From Saccharospirillum alexandrii (GTDB taxonomy: Bacteria; Pseudomonadota; Gammaproteobacteria; Pseudomonadales; Natronospirillaceae): 64,000 bases of DNA. The stretch covers positions 1,046,749-1,110,748 of the forward strand of contig NZ_RCIP01000001.1 of assembly GCF_004000275.1 (NCBI RefSeq), given 5' to 3'. How positions within the stretch are numbered: the first letter of the stretch is position 1; each line of letters opens with the position of its first letter. Below are positions 33,464 to 42,333 of this stretch, one piece after another. The translations under genes and the position numbers were made by a program. Below the pieces are notes generated by a model. That model was not told where the DNA came from. It searched no databases and saw only the letters and a program-made list of their open reading frames with translations.

Positions 33464-33477
33464 TGTAACCGGTTACA
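33464..33477. promoter_or_regulatory. LacI-family operator O2
   Basis: TGTAACCGGTTACA, identical to the 14 central bases of O1, centred 128 bases upstream of it. It lies between the lacI terminator and the promoter, fitting a repression loop with O1. Confidence 0.8.
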
Positions 33478-33486
33478 AGTGGTAAC

Positions 33487-33512
33487 AAAAAAATCAGCCC
33501 GTTACCCGGGCT
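33487..33512 (-). terminator. Terminator of the lacI-type gene
   Basis: GCCCG (33497-33501) pairs with CGGGC (33507-33511) and overlaps the stop codon; on the minus strand TGATTTTTTT follows. The stem is short but the U tract is long. Confidence 0.65.
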
Positions 33513-34524
33513 TTTGCTTCACAGGCAGGCAAACCCTTGTCGAAGCTCGCTCAACCAGCGTCGGCTGAAACCGATGCTGTACGGTAAAGTTGTGCCCTTC
33601 TCCCAAGTTCAGCGCCAAACGACCCGCCTCCGCGCCAAACTGCTCAATGGGAACGCGAACCGTGGTCAGCCCAGGCTCAATATAGCCCGCCATAACGACA
33701 TCGTCGTAACCCACGACGCTGCAGTCATCGGGTACGCTGAGGCCGTTACGGCGCAATGCCTTGATCACCCCGATGGCCATCAAATCGTTGCCGGCGACCA
33801 GGCCGCTGAATCGGGTATCTCGACGGAACAAGCGCTCCAGAGCAGCCTCCCCGCCCTGCTCCAGGTAATCACCTTCCACCACCAGTTGATCGTCGTAGGG
33901 GATGTCGGCCAGTTTAAGGGCGTTACGATAGCCGGCCAGGCGGTCGCGGGCATCGGATTTGTAGAGGGGGCCGGTAATGCAGGCGATACGGCGGTGACCA
34001 CGCTCGATAAGATGCTGTGTCGCCAGATAACCACCGGCTTCATTATCGAGATAAATGCACTGATCGATCAATTCCGGAACCAGCCGATTCACCAGGATGA
34101 TGGGCGTTTGTTCAGCGTCAACCCGTTTGAGTATCTCGGCATCCGACATCAGATCGAGGTGAAGAATCAGTGCATCGCAACGGCGTTTAAGCAAAAACTC
34201 AATGGCATCCCGCTCTTCAGCCAGAGAGGCATGACCGCTGGTAATGATCAGGTGCTTGCCTTCATCGCGAATGACCCGCTCAGCAAACTGCATCATTTCA
34301 CCGAAGAACGGGCCAGCCAGCTCACCCACCACCATACCGATGGTTTCCGACTTGTTAGTCGCCAGACTGCGAGCAAAAGAGTTGGGTTCATAACCCAGTT
34401 CCGACATGGCTTCGAGGACCTTCTGGCGAGTCGCTTCCACCACCTTCTGATTGCCATTAACAACCCGGCTTACGGTTGCAACGGAAACACCGGCTCGCTT
34501 GGAAACCTCACGAATTGTGGCCAT
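33502..34524 (-). CDS. LacI-family transcriptional repressor
   Basis: A 340-residue regulator. The helix-turn-helix IREVSKRAGVSVATVSRVVNG is at residues 4-24, the hinge SFARSLATNKS near 50-58, and the sugar-binding core has LACI marks such as GLVAGNDLMAIGVIKAL and SVVGYDDVVMAGYI. It lies directly upstream of the sugar operon and in the same direction, with two matching operators in the gap. The likely inducer is the imported sugar or its product. Confidence 0.92.
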   Translation of the reverse strand: MATIREVSKRAGVSVATVSRVVNGNQKVVEATRQKVLEAMSELGYEPNSFARSLATNKSETIGMVVGELAGPFFGEMMQFAERVIRDEGKHLIITSGHASLAEERDAIEFLLKRRCDALILHLDLMSDAEILKRVDAEQTPIILVNRLVPELIDQCIYLDNEAGGYLATQHLIERGHRRIACITGPLYKSDARDRLAGYRNALKLADIPYDDQLVVEGDYLEQGGEAALERLFRRDTRFSGLVAGNDLMAIGVIKALRRNGLSVPDDCSVVGYDDVVMAGYIEPGLTTVRVPIEQFGAEAGRLALNLGEGHNFTVQHRFQPTLVERASTRVCLPVKQKPG

Positions 34525-34589
34525 AGGTCAGATCCTGTTCATTGTAAGTTACCCGCAAGACAACCCACACGATAAAATGAAAACGGGTG

Positions 34590-35192
34590 TCAGGTAATCT
34601 GGTAACGACCCGGTTTGTGATTCAATGCAATCACCATATTCAACGCCAAAGCCCCAACGACAGACATCGCCAGCATCGGCAACGACACCAGAAAAAACCC
34701 GATGCCCACAATGCACACGTCAACGGTCATCTGCACTCTGCCGGCATTGATGCCGAACCGCTGCTGTAAGTAATACGCCAGAATACCCACGCCTCCAAGA
34801 CTGGCAACATGACGAAACAGAATCAGCATACCGGTACCGATCAGAAAGCCACCCATCAGTGCTGCAAACACCGGGTTCAGGCTTTGCAGACCGATGACAT
34901 AGGGCAATCCTTCTACCATCACCGAGACGCAGGCCACTGAAATAAACGTATTAACGGCAAATCGCCACCCCAACCCCCGAATGGCCAGCCAGTAGAAGGG
35001 CAAGTTGATGGCGAAAAACAACAGGCCGAATTCAACCCCGGTTACTCTGGCAAGCACCAGCGCCAACCCCGCCGTTCCGCCGGTGAGAAGGCCATGATAC
35101 TGAAACATCAACAAACCAAAAGATACGAAGGCCGCTCCGACGGTCAGCGCAAACAAATCTTCCAACAAAGAGTGAGTGCTTTTTTGTTTCAA
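34590..35192 (-). CDS. YitT family membrane protein
   Basis: An integral membrane protein of about 200 residues with five to six spans (DLFALTVGAAFVSFGLLMF first; ALMGGFLIGTGMLILF later) and the GGTAGLALVLA segment of the YitT/DUF161 family. It has no C-terminal DUF2179 domain, so it is the short form. Function is unknown. The start is uncertain: TTG at 35192 has GGAG seven bases upstream; TTG at 35195 or 35210 are alternatives. No ATG fits the frame. Confidence 0.8.
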   Translation of the reverse strand: MKQKSTHSLLEDLFALTVGAAFVSFGLLMFQYHGLLTGGTAGLALVLARVTGVEFGLLFFAINLPFYWLAIRGLGWRFAVNTFISVACVSVMVEGLPYVIGLQSLNPVFAALMGGFLIGTGMLILFRHVASLGGVGILAYYLQQRFGINAGRVQMTVDVCIVGIGFFLVSLPMLAMSVVGALALNMVIALNHKPGRYQIT

Positions 35193-35231
35193 CAAAGATC
35201 TCCGGATCAATTGCCAACGCGAGGCAAGTTG

Positions 35232-35681
35232 TTACAGGTCGGCCGGTGTAATGCGCTGGGTATAAATGGAAAAATCAGGCTTCGCCGGTGTGTAGTCGCT
35301 GTGCAACAGCGGTGACTGAATCATGAAGTCAGCGCTCGCCCGGTTACAGGCAACCGGGATATTATACAGGGCGGCGATGCGCAGCAGCGCTTTGATATCC
35401 GGATCATGCGGTTGTGGTTCGAGCGGATCCCAGAAAAAGATCAGCAAATCGATTTCGCCTTCAGCAATTTTGGCGCCAATTTGCTGGTCGCCACCCAGAG
35501 GACCACTGAGCAATTTTTGCACTGGCCGGTTCAACCCCTGCTCAATCAGCTTGCCCGTTGTACCCGTGGCAAAAATGCCCAGCGATTCAAACAGCGCCTG
35601 GTTCTCCTGCGCCCAGGCAACCAGCTCTTTCTTCTTGTTATCGTGCGCCACCAGGGCGACGTTTCGATTGGGTTTGGCCAT
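35232..35681 (-). CDS. mgsA: Methylglyoxal synthase
   Basis: Converts dihydroxyacetone phosphate to methylglyoxal and phosphate. The 149 residues start with VALVAHDNKKKELVAWA and contain the phosphate site ATGTTGKLIE and SGPLGGDQQIGAKIAEG, with the catalytic aspartate in the last of these and the LIFFWDPLEPQPHDPD motif. All family residues appear intact. AGGAATCACA lies upstream. It lies between the YitT and VanZ genes on the minus strand. Confidence 0.96.
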   Translation of the reverse strand: MAKPNRNVALVAHDNKKKELVAWAQENQALFESLGIFATGTTGKLIEQGLNRPVQKLLSGPLGGDQQIGAKIAEGEIDLLIFFWDPLEPQPHDPDIKALLRIAALYNIPVACNRASADFMIQSPLLHSDYTPAKPDFSIYTQRITPADL

Positions 35682-35690
35682 TGTGATTCC

Positions 35691-36038
35691 TCAATGAGTC
35701 GGGTTAATACGGAGCTTCAGTCGGTCCCACAGGGAGACAAGCGCCAGGCCTATCAATAGCCCTGCGCCATTGGCGACGGCATCGGCCAGACTGAACACCC
35801 GGTAGCTGGTTAGCCCCTGGGCTCCTTCAAGCGCAAAACTGGCGCACCACAGCGACAGTATGAGGCGCCAACGAGCTGACCAGCCAAAGCATGCCAGTAT
35901 GCCCAGAGCACCCCAGCCGAGCAGGTGATTCACCTTGTCGTTAGGGGAGAACTCAGGGTGCCCCAGCGGCGCGAGCGACAAGACTATGATGGTCAGGAAC
36001 AGCATCCAGAACAAGATCCGGATCACGGTGGGCGACAT
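35691..36038 (-). CDS. VanZ family membrane protein
   Basis: A 115-residue protein with about four spans. The VanZ signature is visible as NDKVNHLLGWGALG and ALEGAQGLTSYRVFSLADAVANGAG. The ATG at 36038 was chosen over a TTG at 36083. VanZ homologues are associated with teicoplanin resistance in Gram-positives, but small members like this are widespread and of unknown role. It starts 9 bp upstream of mgsA on the same strand. Confidence 0.8.
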   Translation of the reverse strand: MSPTVIRILFWMLFLTIIVLSLAPLGHPEFSPNDKVNHLLGWGALGILACFGWSARWRLILSLWCASFALEGAQGLTSYRVFSLADAVANGAGLLIGLALVSLWDRLKLRINPTH

Positions 36039-36197
36039 TATCCGGCGCCAGTTGATCGTCAAAAAAAGACCCCTCCCGGGCAAGTAGCGTTAACCGGCCT
36101 TACTGGCCAGTACGCAGGACACAGGCGATACTTTACCATATCCTGAGGACCAAAGAGCCTCTGAACAACGACAAGCCACTCAAGGTAGTAACGCGTT

Positions 36198-38444
36198 ATG
36201 GCATGGCCAACGTCACCGACTATTACGCCCCGGGGGTTGCGCTGGGGCGCCCTGCTGCTGGGCATTCTAATAACGCTGTCACTGGCCGGTTACCATCTGC
36301 TGCAAGGTCGGTACGACCAAACCTCTCTGATCAAACGACTCGACTACCTCTTGTACGACTGGCGCTTCAACCTGCTCAACAGCGATGAGCATTTTGCCCG
36401 CAGCGACGCCAACATTGTTATCGTCGACATTGATGAGGCCAGCCTCTACGCCGAGGGCCGCTGGCCATGGCCCAGAGACAAACTGGCCACCCTGACCCGC
36501 AACCTGACGGACGCTGGCGCCGTCGTCATCGCCTACGACATCCTGATGTCCGAACCTCAGGAAAACCCGACCCGGCGGTTGCAGTTACAAGCCCGACAGG
36601 AAGGCGATGAGGCCATGGCAGACGCACTGGCACCCTTTGTCGAACGGACGGAATACGACCAGCAACTGGCAAACACCTTTGCCAGTATCGATGTCGTCAT
36701 GCCGTTTCTGTTTCATGAACAGGCGACAACCCGCACCGGGCAACTGCCCGCGCCGGTCTACTCGCTCAGCCCGGAACAGGCCGAGCGCCTGCTGGCAGTG
36801 CAAGCCCAGGGTTATACGGGCGCACTGCCCGTTTTACAGGATGCTGCGGTTGGTGCTGGTTTTATCGTCCCGGCTATCGACGGCGATGGCGTGCTGCGCA
36901 GCGCGCCACTGGTCACGCAGTATGAGGGCGCGCTCTACCCGTCACTCTCGCTGGCTACGGGTCTGGCCTATTACTTCATTGAGGGTATCGACCTGTCGGT
37001 CGCCCGATACAACGATCAGCTCGACGTAATCGACTGGCTGCAATTTGCCGACCAGCGCATCCGTACCGACGTGGCCGGGAGGGTGCTGATTCCCTATCTG
37101 GGCGAGCAGGGTCAGTTCCCTTACCTGTCGGCAACCGATGTACTCAACCAGCGCATTGAACCGGATGTTCTGGACAATGCCCTGGTTTTGATCGGGACGT
37201 CTTCAGTTGGACTTGCCGACTTGCGTACAACACCGGTGGGCACGCAGTTCCCCGGCGTCGAGATTCACGCTACCTTGCTCAACGCCTTGCTCGCCGGAGA
37301 CTTCCCCTACACGCCGGATATCGCCCATACTCTGACAGCGCTGATCCTGCTGATTCTGGGCGTCATCTATTCGGTCATTTCCAGTCGTATTGGACCACTC
37401 GGCCTGGTATCGGCCACACTGATCCTGCTGGCCGTACTGGTCGGGCTGAACTTCTATTTCTGGCAACAGCAAAAAGTGGCGCTGCCACTGGCCAGCAGCC
37501 TGCTGCTGACCATCGGCCTCAGCGCCCTGCATTTGCTGCAGGGTTTTCTGGGCGAGCGGCGGACCAAACAGCACATCAGCTCGGTATTTGGCCAGTATGT
37601 GCCCCAGGCCCATATCGACCACATGCTCGCCCACCCGAACGAATTCGGCTTTGCCGGTGAGACCCGGGACATGACGGTGCTGTTTTCCGACATTCGGTCT
37701 TTCACTACCATCTCGGAATCGCTGGATGCAACCGAACTGAAGGATCTGCTGAACCGGTACTTCACCCCCATTACCGAATCGATCTTCAACCACCAGGGCA
37801 CCATCGACAAATACGTCGGGGACATGGTGATGGCGTTCTGGGGCGCCCCACTCAAAGACCCGGATCACGCCCGCCATGCACTCGAAGCCGCGGTCGATAT
37901 GATCAACACTTTGCAAACACTCAACCCCGAACTGAACCGGTTGGGCTACCCTACGATCGACGTCGGCATCGGTCTGAACACCGGCCCGATGAACGTCGGA
38001 GACATGGGCTCTCATTTTCGCCGTGCCTATACCGTGCTCGGCGACGCGGTCAACCTCGGTGCGCGACTGGAAGGGCTGACCAAATTCTACGGCGTAAAAA
38101 TTCTGGTCGGCCCGGATACCTTCGCCGCCATTGACGATTGGGTCTTCCGCCCCATTGACCGTATTCGGGTCAAGGGCAAGCTGGAGCCGGTATCCGTCTA
38201 CGAGCCAATCGCGCCGCGAGAGGCGCTCTCAGATGCGTGGCACCATGAACTGACCCTCTGGGCAGACACCTACCAAACCTATCTGAACCAGAACTGGGCA
38301 CACACCCGCGAGAAACTATATGAACTGATCAACCAGAGCCAGAGCCCTGCGTTGTATCAGGTCTACCTGCATCGGCTAACCGACCTGGAAGCTGAAGGCG
38401 TGCCACCAGACTGGGACGGAACCTACACACACACCAGCAAGTAG
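36198..38444 (+). CDS. CHASE2-domain class III adenylate/guanylate cyclase
   Basis: A 748-residue membrane protein: an N-terminal span (LLLGILITLSLAGYHLL), a periplasmic CHASE2 sensor (about 50-370, with DANIVIVDIDEASLYAEG and RWPWPRDKLA), three spans (about 380-470), and a C-terminal class III cyclase domain from about 490. Catalytic marks: metal aspartates in VLFSDIRSFT and the DKYVGDMVMAFWGAP block, and LNTGPMNVGDMGS. The ATG at 36198 is the only plausible start. It makes cAMP by family norm; cGMP cannot be excluded. It stands alone, followed by two copies of the structured repeat. Confidence 0.9.
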   Translation: MAWPTSPTITPRGLRWGALLLGILITLSLAGYHLLQGRYDQTSLIKRLDYLLYDWRFNLLNSDEHFARSDANIVIVDIDEASLYAEGRWPWPRDKLATLTRNLTDAGAVVIAYDILMSEPQENPTRRLQLQARQEGDEAMADALAPFVERTEYDQQLANTFASIDVVMPFLFHEQATTRTGQLPAPVYSLSPEQAERLLAVQAQGYTGALPVLQDAAVGAGFIVPAIDGDGVLRSAPLVTQYEGALYPSLSLATGLAYYFIEGIDLSVARYNDQLDVIDWLQFADQRIRTDVAGRVLIPYLGEQGQFPYLSATDVLNQRIEPDVLDNALVLIGTSSVGLADLRTTPVGTQFPGVEIHATLLNALLAGDFPYTPDIAHTLTALILLILGVIYSVISSRIGPLGLVSATLILLAVLVGLNFYFWQQQKVALPLASSLLLTIGLSALHLLQGFLGERRTKQHISSVFGQYVPQAHIDHMLAHPNEFGFAGETRDMTVLFSDIRSFTTISESLDATELKDLLNRYFTPITESIFNHQGTIDKYVGDMVMAFWGAPLKDPDHARHALEAAVDMINTLQTLNPELNRLGYPTIDVGIGLNTGPMNVGDMGSHFRRAYTVLGDAVNLGARLEGLTKFYGVKILVGPDTFAAIDDWVFRPIDRIRVKGKLEPVSVYEPIAPREALSDAWHHELTLWADTYQTYLNQNWAHTREKLYELINQSQSPALYQVYLHRLTDLEAEGVPPDWDGTYTHTSK

Positions 38445-38457
38445 CCACCCAAGTTTC

Positions 38458-38621
38458 GGAGTTCGGGGCAGCAATGTGGCATTGGTCCGCGCCAGCCACC
38501 TGGGTTACCCCTGCGGGGTCGGCGTAGATCCATCCATGGAGCCTAGGCCGCAGCATCCATGCTGCGGACTACCCCACAGGGGTAACCCAGGTCGCCGCCG
38601 CTTGCTACCTCAGCGAACTCC
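38458..38621. repeat. Structured intergenic repeat, copy D (short form)
   Basis: Outer ends GGAGTTCG (38458-38465) and CGAACTCC (38614-38621). Inner arms 38498-38519 and 38571-38592 pair at 21 of 22 positions and differ from the arms of copy A. The core reads TCGGCGTAGATCCATCC, ATGGAGCCTAGG and the hairpin CCGCAGCA-tcca-TGCTGCGG. Same orientation as copy A. Confidence 0.85.
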
Positions 38622-38665
38622 AAAATTTGAGTTACTCAGATAGTGAGGCTCCCTATAGGCTAGCG

Positions 38666-38843
38666 CCGGGTGGCAGGGGTGCTTCTGCGGGGATATCTGA
38701 GGCATGGACTAAAACGCCCGGAGCGTTTTAGCATGAGCGAAGCGAGCCCGAAGGGTGAATCCCAGGGATGGGATTCATATCCCGAAGCTAAGCCTACATG
38801 GAGGTATTCACGGCGACCCCGCAGAAGCATCCCTGCCTCCCGG
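38666..38843. repeat. Structured intergenic repeat, copy E (long form, reverse orientation)
   Basis: Inner arms of 27 bp (38666-38692 with 38817-38843) pair at 25 positions; their sequence, centred on GGCAGGGGTGCTTCTG, is unique to this copy. Between them is the reverse-oriented long core with the same insert as copy B: AAAACGC/GCGTTTT, GAGCCCGAAGGGTGAATCCC and a final TACATGGAGGTATTCACGGCG. Copies D and E lie head to head in the gap between two convergent genes. Confidence 0.85.
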
Positions 38844-38918
38844 TGCAGGTTCATAGTGACGTATTTAGACCTGACTCTGAACGTAACTCGAAGGAAGGAC
38901 AAAGGCTGGCAATGAAAC

Positions 38919-40289
38919 TTAATCAGTGCCACCGTCATCTTTGAAACGAGCCTTGTCGAGGCCGTGCTTTTTCATCTTGTCGTAGAGCGTTTTGCGCGCC
39001 AGCCCCAGGTGGACCATGGTGTCTTTAATACTGCCCTGGCATGCCTGCAACGCATTCTCGAGCACTGAGCGCTCGAAAGCATCGACCAGCTCTGCAAGGG
39101 TTTGTCGACCGGCCACCTCGGTTGAATAGGAGCTTTCAGAATCTTCCAGCGCGCTTGGGCCCATCAGCACATAGCGTTCGGCACGGTTGCGCAATTCACG
39201 GACATTGCCGGGCCAGCTGTGACGTAACAGCTGGCCAACTTGCTGGGTATTGAGCGGAATGCTTTCCCGGTCATAGCGGGCGGCTGCGATCAGCGCGAAG
39301 TGATGGAACAGCATGGGAATGTCTTCCTTGCGTTCGCGCAGCGGGGGAATATCGATTTGTATCACGTTCAGCCGGTAATAGAGATCTTCCCGAAAATCAC
39401 CCTGTTCGCTCAGTTTTTTCAGATCGGTTTTAGTCGCCGCAATGATGCGCACGTCGACATCGATGCTGGTGTTGCTGCCCAGTCGCTCCACCTTGCGCTC
39501 TTCCAGAACCCGCAGAAGTTTTACCTGCAGCGGCAACGGCATGCTTTCCAGCTCATCCAGAAAAATGGTGCCTTTGTGGGCATGTTCGAATTTGCCAATA
39601 CGCTTTTTATCAGCACCGGTGAAAGCGCCTGCTTCGTGGCCAAAGAGCTCACTTTCAATCAGGTTTTCAGGCACGGCACCGCAATTGATGGCCACAAAGT
39701 TGTGCTGGCTGCGTGGGCTGGTCTCATGAATGTAGCGGGCGATCGCATCCTTGCCGGCACCGGTCTCGCCATGCAACAGCATATCGGCCGAGGTTTCGGC
39801 CAGACTGTCGAGCATCGACATCACCCGTTTCATACTGGCCGACTCGCCCCCCAACAAACGCGGGCCCGGGCGTACAAATTGCCGCAGCTGCGCCTTCAGC
39901 ATGCGGTTTTCGAGCGCCAGTTGCCGCTTTTCGATCGCACGCTTGAGCAGTTCAATCAATTCATCGTGATTGAACGGTTTTTCGATGAAATCATAGGCTC
40001 CCTGCTGCATCGCCGTGACCGCCGTGCTGATGTCGCCCTGGCCGGTCAGCATGATGACCGGAATGGATTCATCGATGGCCCGCACCCGGTTCAGCACGCC
40101 CAGCCCATCGAGTCCGGGCATGTGATAATCGCACAGTACCACGCCCTGAAAATCCGGCTTGAGCTCGGCCAGGGCCGAGGCGCCGTCCGCATAGCCCCGT
40201 GCCGTTAAGTCTTCCAGCGCCAGCGTCTGTAACATGACCTGCCGTAGCGCCGATTCATCATCAATAAACAATACATCAATGGCAGTCAT
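38919..40289 (-). CDS. dctD: Sigma-54-dependent response regulator, DctD type
   Basis: NtrC-family activator of 456 residues: receiver domain (VLFIDDESALRQVML opening, phospho-aspartate in VVLCDYHMPGLDG, lysine in FIEKPF), AAA+ domain with Walker A GETGAGKD, the sigma-54 contact loop GAFTGA and Walker B GTIFLDELES, and a C-terminal Fis-type helix-turn-helix (GSIKDTMVHLGLARKTLYDK). It overlaps dctB by four bases (ATGA). With the kinase and the TRAP genes upstream, it most likely activates the TRAP operon, which has a matching -24/-12 promoter. Confidence 0.92.
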   Translation of the reverse strand: MTAIDVLFIDDESALRQVMLQTLALEDLTARGYADGASALAELKPDFQGVVLCDYHMPGLDGLGVLNRVRAIDESIPVIMLTGQGDISTAVTAMQQGAYDFIEKPFNHDELIELLKRAIEKRQLALENRMLKAQLRQFVRPGPRLLGGESASMKRVMSMLDSLAETSADMLLHGETGAGKDAIARYIHETSPRSQHNFVAINCGAVPENLIESELFGHEAGAFTGADKKRIGKFEHAHKGTIFLDELESMPLPLQVKLLRVLEERKVERLGSNTSIDVDVRIIAATKTDLKKLSEQGDFREDLYYRLNVIQIDIPPLRERKEDIPMLFHHFALIAAARYDRESIPLNTQQVGQLLRHSWPGNVRELRNRAERYVLMGPSALEDSESSYSTEVAGRQTLAELVDAFERSVLENALQACQGSIKDTMVHLGLARKTLYDKMKKHGLDKARFKDDGGTD

Positions 40290-42109
40290 TCCGGCGTCTC
40301 TCTTCGATTCAGCTCTACAATAAACTCAGCCCCCCGGGCATCGGTCCGGTTGCGTCCGGTCAATTGCCCACCGAGCGCATCAACAATCTGCCGCGATATG
40401 GACAACCCCAAACCCAACCCCTGCTTCAGGGATTTGGTGGTAAAAAAAGGCTCGAATAATTGTTCGGTATTGGCTGGCAAACCCGGACCGTTATCCAGCA
40501 CCCGGCACACCCAGTGCATTGGCTTTGTAACCAGTTGCACCGTTACCGTCGGTGACTCGCTCGACTCGACCGCGTGTAACGCATTGGCCACAAGATTCAC
40601 CAGCACCTGTTCGATACGAATCAGGTCGCCATGCACAAACGCCGGAAAGTCTGGCCGTTGCCAGTCGATCTGAACACGGTCACTCAGGCCCTGAGCCTGA
40701 ATGATTTTCAGCGCAGCGTCGATGGGCAAGCGCAAATCGACCGTTGAAGGTGGGCCTTCCGATTTGCGCGCGAAGACCTTGAACTGGCGGGTCAGTTCGG
40801 CCATTTTGTCACACAACCCGACAATTTCACCCAGATTGGATTGCACCGTTTCCGAATCCCCCCGCTCCAGAAACCGCTGGCTGTTGCGCGCATAGGCCTG
40901 AATAGCGGTTAATGGCTGGTTCATTTCGTGATTAAGCCCCGCAGACATCTGGCCCAGCACCGCCAGCTTGGCGGCCTGAATCAGTTCCTGCTGGGTTTCT
41001 TTAAGTTCTTTCTCGGCCCTTTCCCGTTCGTGGATTTCAGCCTTGAGCTGCTGGTTCGAGGCTTCGAGATCCGCGGTGCGCTCGGCCACCCGGTGCTCAA
41101 GTTGCACCCCCCGCTCGGCCAGTTCGGCTTCGCGTCGGTACCGCTCACGCAGGTACAGCCAGGTCAGAAAGCAGCCCAGGTAAACCAGGGTACCGGCGAT
41201 CAAAAACTGCACCTGAGTCCAAAGGACCTGATCGGTACCTATCAGTACCCTGAGCGTCCAGTCCAGTTGCGGCAAGGGCGTATCGACGCTGAGGTATTCC
41301 TGCTGATTGTCACCGGTATTGATGGCCACCCGAACTGACTGCTCTCCCACTCCCCAGGGGCGGCCACGCTCTGCCTTGGGAATGGGTGTCAGTGGTTCAT
41401 CGAAATACCGGCGTTGCGCCCGAATCTCAGCCAGGCGCTGGTCAGAGATGGGTTCGAACGCACGATATAGCCAGTTAGGGCGGCTGGCCAGAAAGCTGAC
41501 ACCGTCCAGATCCAGCACGACCATCTCCGCTACCGAAAAGGATTCTGGCCGGCGCCACTGCGATTCAAGCTCGTTGACCTGAATTTTTACTGCGATCACA
41601 CCCAGAGGCCGCTTGGGTTCCTGATCCGAGGTTACCGTGTGCGAAAAGTACAGCCCGCGTTCATTGGTGGTAATGCCGAGAGCGTAATACAGCGCATCGC
41701 CATTGCGCTCCATGGCTTCAAAAAAGTAGGGGCGAAACGCAAAGTTGCGTCCGATAAAACTGGTCGGCAACTCATAATTATTGGCGGCAATCGTCAGCCC
41801 GTCGGTGTTCATCAGATAGACGTCGGAGCTGGCGACAATGGTCGCCATGCGCTTCATTTCTTCATTGGCAGCCAGCACCAGGTCCGGATTGCCCGGATCG
41901 CGCAGCACGTCCAGCATCACGGGGTGCTGCGCCATTAGCTCCGGGATGGGCCGGTAACGGTTCAGTTCGTTGGCGACCAGTTGGGAGTACCGGAAAGATT
42001 CATCCAGACTTTCCCGCTCCACCTGCCGATACCCCACCCAAGAGCCCAGCACCCAGGACACCAGACAGGTCAGCACAAACAACAACAGACCCCAGGTACG
42101 GTATTTCAT
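40286..42109 (-). CDS. dctB: Sensor histidine kinase, DctB type
   Basis: A 607-residue membrane kinase. A first span (LLLFVLTCLVSWVLGSWVGY) and a second near residue 300 (FLIAGTLVYLGCFLTWLYL) flank a periplasmic double-Cache sensor (SDVYLMNTDGLTIAANN, NFAFRPYFFEA). A coiled coil (about 330-380) leads to the HisKA motif GLNHEMNQPLTAIQAYARNS and the HATPase boxes (LVANALHAV, DNGPGLP, GLGLGLSISR). DctB senses C4-dicarboxylates in other bacteria; here the partner transporter is TAXI type, so the ligand may differ. It follows the TRAP operon after a terminator. Confidence 0.92.
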   Translation of the reverse strand: MKYRTWGLLLFVLTCLVSWVLGSWVGYRQVERESLDESFRYSQLVANELNRYRPIPELMAQHPVMLDVLRDPGNPDLVLAANEEMKRMATIVASSDVYLMNTDGLTIAANNYELPTSFIGRNFAFRPYFFEAMERNGDALYYALGITTNERGLYFSHTVTSDQEPKRPLGVIAVKIQVNELESQWRRPESFSVAEMVVLDLDGVSFLASRPNWLYRAFEPISDQRLAEIRAQRRYFDEPLTPIPKAERGRPWGVGEQSVRVAINTGDNQQEYLSVDTPLPQLDWTLRVLIGTDQVLWTQVQFLIAGTLVYLGCFLTWLYLRERYRREAELAERGVQLEHRVAERTADLEASNQQLKAEIHERERAEKELKETQQELIQAAKLAVLGQMSAGLNHEMNQPLTAIQAYARNSQRFLERGDSETVQSNLGEIVGLCDKMAELTRQFKVFARKSEGPPSTVDLRLPIDAALKIIQAQGLSDRVQIDWQRPDFPAFVHGDLIRIEQVLVNLVANALHAVESSESPTVTVQLVTKPMHWVCRVLDNGPGLPANTEQLFEPFFTTKSLKQGLGLGLSISRQIVDALGGQLTGRNRTDARGAEFIVELNRRETPE

Positions 42110-42242
42110 GCTCGGTTCCCATTACAGTTCTTGAAGGTGTCAGCAAACGCGTTCAACAATCCGCCAATTCTACCCGAATTACTGCCCGACAGTGACCCGG
42201 TTGAACCAGCCGCCCAGTCACCGAACCAACCGCCGACGCCCT

Positions 42243-42282
42243 AAACAAAACAACCCGCAAGCCGGGGTCGACTTGCGGGTTG
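42243..42282 (-). terminator. Terminator of the TRAP operon
   Basis: An 11-bp stem, CAACCCGCAAG (42251-42261) with CTTGCGGGTTG (42272-42282), followed on the minus strand by TTTTGTTT. It separates the transporter from dctB, though read-through could still supply the kinase. Confidence 0.8.
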
Positions 42283-42333
42283 ATATCAGCTTCGGCGCGG
42301 CTGAATCAGCCCGCCTTCATTGGCATTGCGTCA

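Noticed and set aside
33514-34575. Long plus-strand frame of 353 residues opposite the lacI-type gene
   Set aside because: Antisense shadow of a well-conserved LacI-family gene; no domain recognised.
39240-40208. Long plus-strand frame of 322 residues opposite dctD
   Set aside because: It is the antisense shadow of a clear sigma-54 regulator with all motifs on the minus strand; composition is Gln/His/Arg-rich as expected for a shadow frame.
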